Positions 61,403 to 64,000 of a DNA stretch of 64,000 nt are shown piece after piece; position 1 is the stretch's first letter, and every line of letters begins with the position of its first letter. The DNA comes from Akkermansia muciniphila (GTDB lineage Bacteria; Verrucomicrobiota; Verrucomicrobiia; Verrucomicrobiales; Akkermansiaceae): the NCBI GenBank assembly GCA_945874895.1, contig CAMCIC010000002.1:186001-250000 (forward strand), written 5' to 3'. The notes under the pieces are model-generated. The model did no database searches. It worked only from the letters and a program-made list of their open reading frames with translations, and was not told the DNA's origin. A program made the translations under genes and the position numbers.

Positions 61403-62101
61403 ATGTCACAACGCATCGCAATCATCGGCGGAACATCAGGCATCGGCGCCCGGGCGCTCCAACATTGGCGCTCACAGGGTCATGAAGTCCACGCCGCCTG
61501 TCGCAAACCAGAAGTGCTTGCAGCACAGGGTGTTTCCGCCCAGCATTTCGACGCCCTACACCCCACCCCACTGCAATGGCCTGAAAAACTCGATTCATTC
61601 GTGTATTTCCCCGGATCCATTTCGCTGAAGCCCTTCCATCGGATCGGCCACGATGACTTTGCGCGCGATCTACAGGTCAATCTGTTAGGCGCCGTTCACG
61701 CGCTGCAATCGGCAATGCCTGCCTTGAAAGCGAGCGGCAACGCGTCGGTGGTGCTTTTCTCCACTGTAGCTGTGGCTCAGGGCATGCCGTTTCACGCCTC
61801 CATCGCCGCCGCAAAAGGTGCGATCGAAGGGTTGGCACGCAGTCTTGCCGCTGAGTGGGCCCCGCTGATTCGAGTCAATGCAGTGGCCCCATCGCTCACT
61901 GACACCCCGCTGGCTCAGTCTCTGCTTAGCGATGAAACGAAACGTGCTGCTGCCGCGAAACGCCACCCCCTGCAACAGGTGGGGCAAGTCGGTGACATCG
62001 TCGCTCTACTTGACTTCCTGATCAGCGATCACAGTCGCTTCATGACAGGACAAATCCTCCGTCCCGATGGCGGACTATCGTCGGTCCGGCTCTTTCATTG
62101 A
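61403..62101 (+). CDS. SDR-fold protein with Ile in place of catalytic Tyr
   Basis: A 232-residue short-chain dehydrogenase fold. The NAD(P) loop is IGGTSGIGARAL, the Ser region is SVVLFSTVAVAQG, and the active-site stretch reads HASIAAAKGAIEGLARSLAAEW, so the YxxxK motif is IxxxK with Lys kept and Tyr lost. RVNAVAPSLTDTPL and GQILRPDGGLSS complete the fold. The change resembles a non-classical SDR subgroup with Ile or Val at this position and makes normal oxidoreduction doubtful. It lies after the PocR/AraC regulator and converges on the helicase with one base between stops. Confidence 0.85.
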   Translation: MSQRIAIIGGTSGIGARALQHWRSQGHEVHAACRKPEVLAAQGVSAQHFDALHPTPLQWPEKLDSFVYFPGSISLKPFHRIGHDDFARDLQVNLLGAVHALQSAMPALKASGNASVVLFSTVAVAQGMPFHASIAAAKGAIEGLARSLAAEWAPLIRVNAVAPSLTDTPLAQSLLSDETKRAAAAKRHPLQQVGQVGDIVALLDFLISDHSRFMTGQILRPDGGLSSVRLFH

Positions 62102-62102
62102 T

Positions 62103-64000
62103 CTAACGCAAATTCAAAAAGACCTCTTCGACGGGTGCGTCAGGCAAGGCGGAAAGGAAATTTTTGCCATACCGTTTGGTGAGAATGCGATTGTCAAGAA
62201 TGTGCACCCAACCGCGGTCTTTTGCCGTGCGAATCAGACGCCCCACTCCCTGGCGCATCTTGAGAATCGCCTCCGGCACACTGTATTCCATGAAAGCATT
62301 CCCGCCCTCAGCCTCGATGGCTTCCACGCGGGACTGAGTAAGCGGATGATCCGGTACGGAAAAGGGCAGTCGTGTCAGCACCACATTCGATAAAGCCTCT
62401 CCAGGCACATCCACGCCGGTCCAAAAGCTATCAGTGCCGAATAGCACGCTGTGCACGTCTTTGCGAAACTCCTCTACCATCCGATCGCGCGTCATGTTTG
62501 CTCCCTGCACAATGAGCTGCCAGCCTTTCTTGCGGAAAAATGCCTCCAACTGCGTCGCCGCATCACGCATCGCCCGATAGCTTGTAAAAAGCACGAAGGC
62601 CCGTCCCTCGCTGACCTCGACCGACATCTGGATCGCCTTTGCCAGTGCCTTATGATATCTCGCATCGCTCGGCTCAGGCATGTCACGAAATATTTTTACA
62701 ACCATCTGATTCTTGTAATCGAAAGGACTACCTATGCTCATGCTGCGCACTTCTTCCGCGCCCACGCGACCCTTAAACCACTGCAGGGACGGATCACCCA
62801 CGCCCAATGTCGCACTGGTCATGATGCAGGTCTTTTCCGGTGCGAATAGCAGACGCCGCAGGGATTCCGCCACCTCGACCGGAGCGGCGTGGAGGGAAAA
62901 CTGCACCTCCTCGCGCCCGCCGCGCTCCACCCAGTAGACATTCCCCTCCTGTTGTTGATCCAGAAATACCTGCACCGTGCCGTGGACTTCACGCAGTTTT
63001 CGGGACACTTCTGTCAACTCCGCCTTGCTGGTGTCGCCTTCGACATCGGCTGCAAGGTCGTCAATCTCCGACCATAATTGGCGGAGCGGAGCTGCCAGTG
63101 TGTTGTCGACCAGTCCCGGACGACGCACTCGGAATTCCCGCCCGTATTCGCTGAAGCGCACGCTTTCTCCCACCCGCAGGAAAAAGTTTTCTGCCTCATC
63201 CAACAAGGCCTCCACCGCCTTCATGGCGCTGGCCTTGCGGTAGCTCTTCAGCAGACCTTTTTTGGTACGGGGATGATACAAGCGCATCAGATCATACTTC
63301 AGGCCTGCCTGACTGAGCCGTAACCCGAGTTGCGCGGCGGCCACATGTTCGACGGTGTGCGCTTCATCCAGCACCACAAAGTCGTTCGGAAACAAAAAAC
63401 CGTTCATTGCTCCGGCGTCAGCGCTCGCTACATCATCCGCCGCTCCTAACAGGGCAAAAAACAGGGTGTGATTCACTACTACCATTTTGGCATCCGCGGC
63501 GGCTTTACGAGCTTCTTGAAAAAAACAATTGCCTCGCGGACCACACATCCGAGCGGTGCAGATGTGGGGATCGCTGCACACCTGAGCCCAGATTTTCGGA
63601 GAGGGCGAAAAAGACAGGTCGCTCAAGGTCCCATCGCGCGTTCCTTCTGCCCATCGTGCAATGGCACGCAGTTCCTCGTCCTCCGAACTGGTAAACAAGT
63701 CTGCCGTTTGTTCAATCGCCCGGCGCAAGCGCACAGGACAAAGGTAATTGCCACGCCCTTTCAACAGCACGGCGGGAAATTCCTCGCGCAGCACCTTGCG
63801 CACAATGGGGATATCCTTGCGGATCAATTGCTCTTGCAAATTGATCGTGTGGGTGGATATCACCGCCTTTCGTCCAGACTCGAGCGCAAAGCGCGCTGCG
63901 GGCAGCAGATAGGCCAGCGATTTGCCTACCCCCGTGCCAGCTTCTGCGATGACAGAACCACGCCGCACCAAGGCCTCCGCCACGGCAACGGCGAGCTGCT
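62103..64000 (-). CDS. DinG/Rad3-like Fe-S helicase, 5' end outside window
   Basis: An XPD/DinG-type superfamily 2 helicase; the frame is open through base 64000, so the first residues are missing. The visible part starts before the Walker A IAEAGTGVGKSLAYLLPA. LKGRGNYLCPVRLRRAIEQ, then CSDPHICTARMCGPRGNCF, gives the four cysteines of the [4Fe-4S] domain. FVVLDEAHTVEH is the DEAH box. Motif V-VI are in FGTDSFWTGVDVPGE and MRQGVGRLIRT. It unwinds 5' tailed DNA or R-loops in repair and replication conflicts. DinG is the best fit; no symbol is given since related YoaA cannot be excluded. Confidence 0.9.
   Translation of the reverse strand, partial: QLAVAVAEALVRRGSVIAEAGTGVGKSLAYLLPAARFALESGRKAVISTHTINLQEQLIRKDIPIVRKVLREEFPAVLLKGRGNYLCPVRLRRAIEQTADLFTSSEDEELRAIARWAEGTRDGTLSDLSFSPSPKIWAQVCSDPHICTARMCGPRGNCFFQEARKAAADAKMVVVNHTLFFALLGAADDVASADAGAMNGFLFPNDFVVLDEAHTVEHVAAAQLGLRLSQAGLKYDLMRLYHPRTKKGLLKSYRKASAMKAVEALLDEAENFFLRVGESVRFSEYGREFRVRRPGLVDNTLAAPLRQLWSEIDDLAADVEGDTSKAELTEVSRKLREVHGTVQVFLDQQQEGNVYWVERGGREEVQFSLHAAPVEVAESLRRLLFAPEKTCIMTSATLGVGDPSLQWFKGRVGAEEVRSMSIGSPFDYKNQMVVKIFRDMPEPSDARYHKALAKAIQMSVEVSEGRAFVLFTSYRAMRDAATQLEAFFRKKGWQLIVQGANMTRDRMVEEFRKDVHSVLFGTDSFWTGVDVPGEALSNVVLTRLPFSVPDHPLTQSRVEAIEAEGGNAFMEYSVPEAILKMRQGVGRLIRTAKDRGWVHILDNRILTKRYGKNFLSALPDAPVEEVFLNLR

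Noticed and set aside
1-64000. CRISPR arrays, insertion sequences, tRNA or rRNA genes
   Set aside because: No regularly spaced repeats, no transposase frames with terminal repeats and no T-loop (GGTTCRANTCC) cloverleaf patterns were found by reading both strands; a covariance-model scan could still find a divergent tRNA or small RNA.

Overview
The window reads as a chromosomal segment of a Verrucomicrobiota bacterium, probably of the Verrucomicrobiales/Chthoniobacter side. This rests on protein types rather than rRNA: a Verru_Chthon cassette protein A homologue, a DUF5069 protein, a GreA/GreB-related small protein, HemQ-type haem synthesis in a Gram-negative (KdsB/LPS-making) cell, and many pseudopilin-like and TPR envelope proteins. 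Base composition is moderate, roughly mid-50s % GC by eye. Most genes are housekeeping. I saw no prophage, insertion sequence, CRISPR array, rRNA or tRNA gene.

Layout. 1-2361 (minus): an ABC-2 type export pair followed by a truncated envelope protein. 2490-2645: a palindromic REP-like repeat. 2661-10977 (minus): a type II secretion-like operon in the order gspG-H-I-J-K-L-M-C/P-like-D, without gspE, gspF or gspO. The secretin core in it is clearly AT-richer than its surroundings. 11187-13946 (plus): NfeD-like protein, flotillin and a LolD-like ATPase without a permease. 13977-18033 (minus): a lone Verru_Chthon A-type giant pseudopilin and a small secreted protein. 18252-27255 (plus): purE-purK, a RelE-like protein, TPR protein, comEC, FmdB zinc ribbon, Sel1-repeat protein, stand-alone coaB and a TPR protein. 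27203-28808 (minus): folB, an unusual HAD enzyme, dciA-like gene and a ferredoxin. 28929-31106 (plus): an acidic one-pass membrane protein with hemQ.

31119-43211 holds an AsmA-like protein, kdsB-pyrG, rsmB, a YugP-type metallopeptidase, a cysteine-less TlpA-like protein, thymidine phosphorylase, lipA and radC. 43354-46800: NUDIX hydrolase, tcdA, a secreted thioredoxin, a clean bidirectional terminator and a YebC protein. 46990-51175: acylphosphatase, a decayed NlpC/P60-like gene, and argC-argJ-plsX. 51306-53065 (minus): a two-gene acyltransferase pair resembling a split ornithine/aminolipid synthase. 53680-64000: an RlmI-like methyltransferase, a DCC protein, guaB-guaA, a NagD-like phosphatase, a GreA-like plus DUF5069 pair, a PocR/AraC regulator next to an atypical SDR protein, and a DinG-type helicase cut by the window end.

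I did not find a coherent new defence or mobile system. The most interesting items are smaller: the mosaic secretin, the split aminolipid pair under a strong inverted repeat, the frameshifted NlpC/P60 remnant, the flotillin-NfeD-orphan ATPase cluster, the lone Verru_Chthon A gene, several enzymes lacking a family catalytic residue, and recurrent pyrimidine-rich leaders in place of Shine-Dalgarno sequences.
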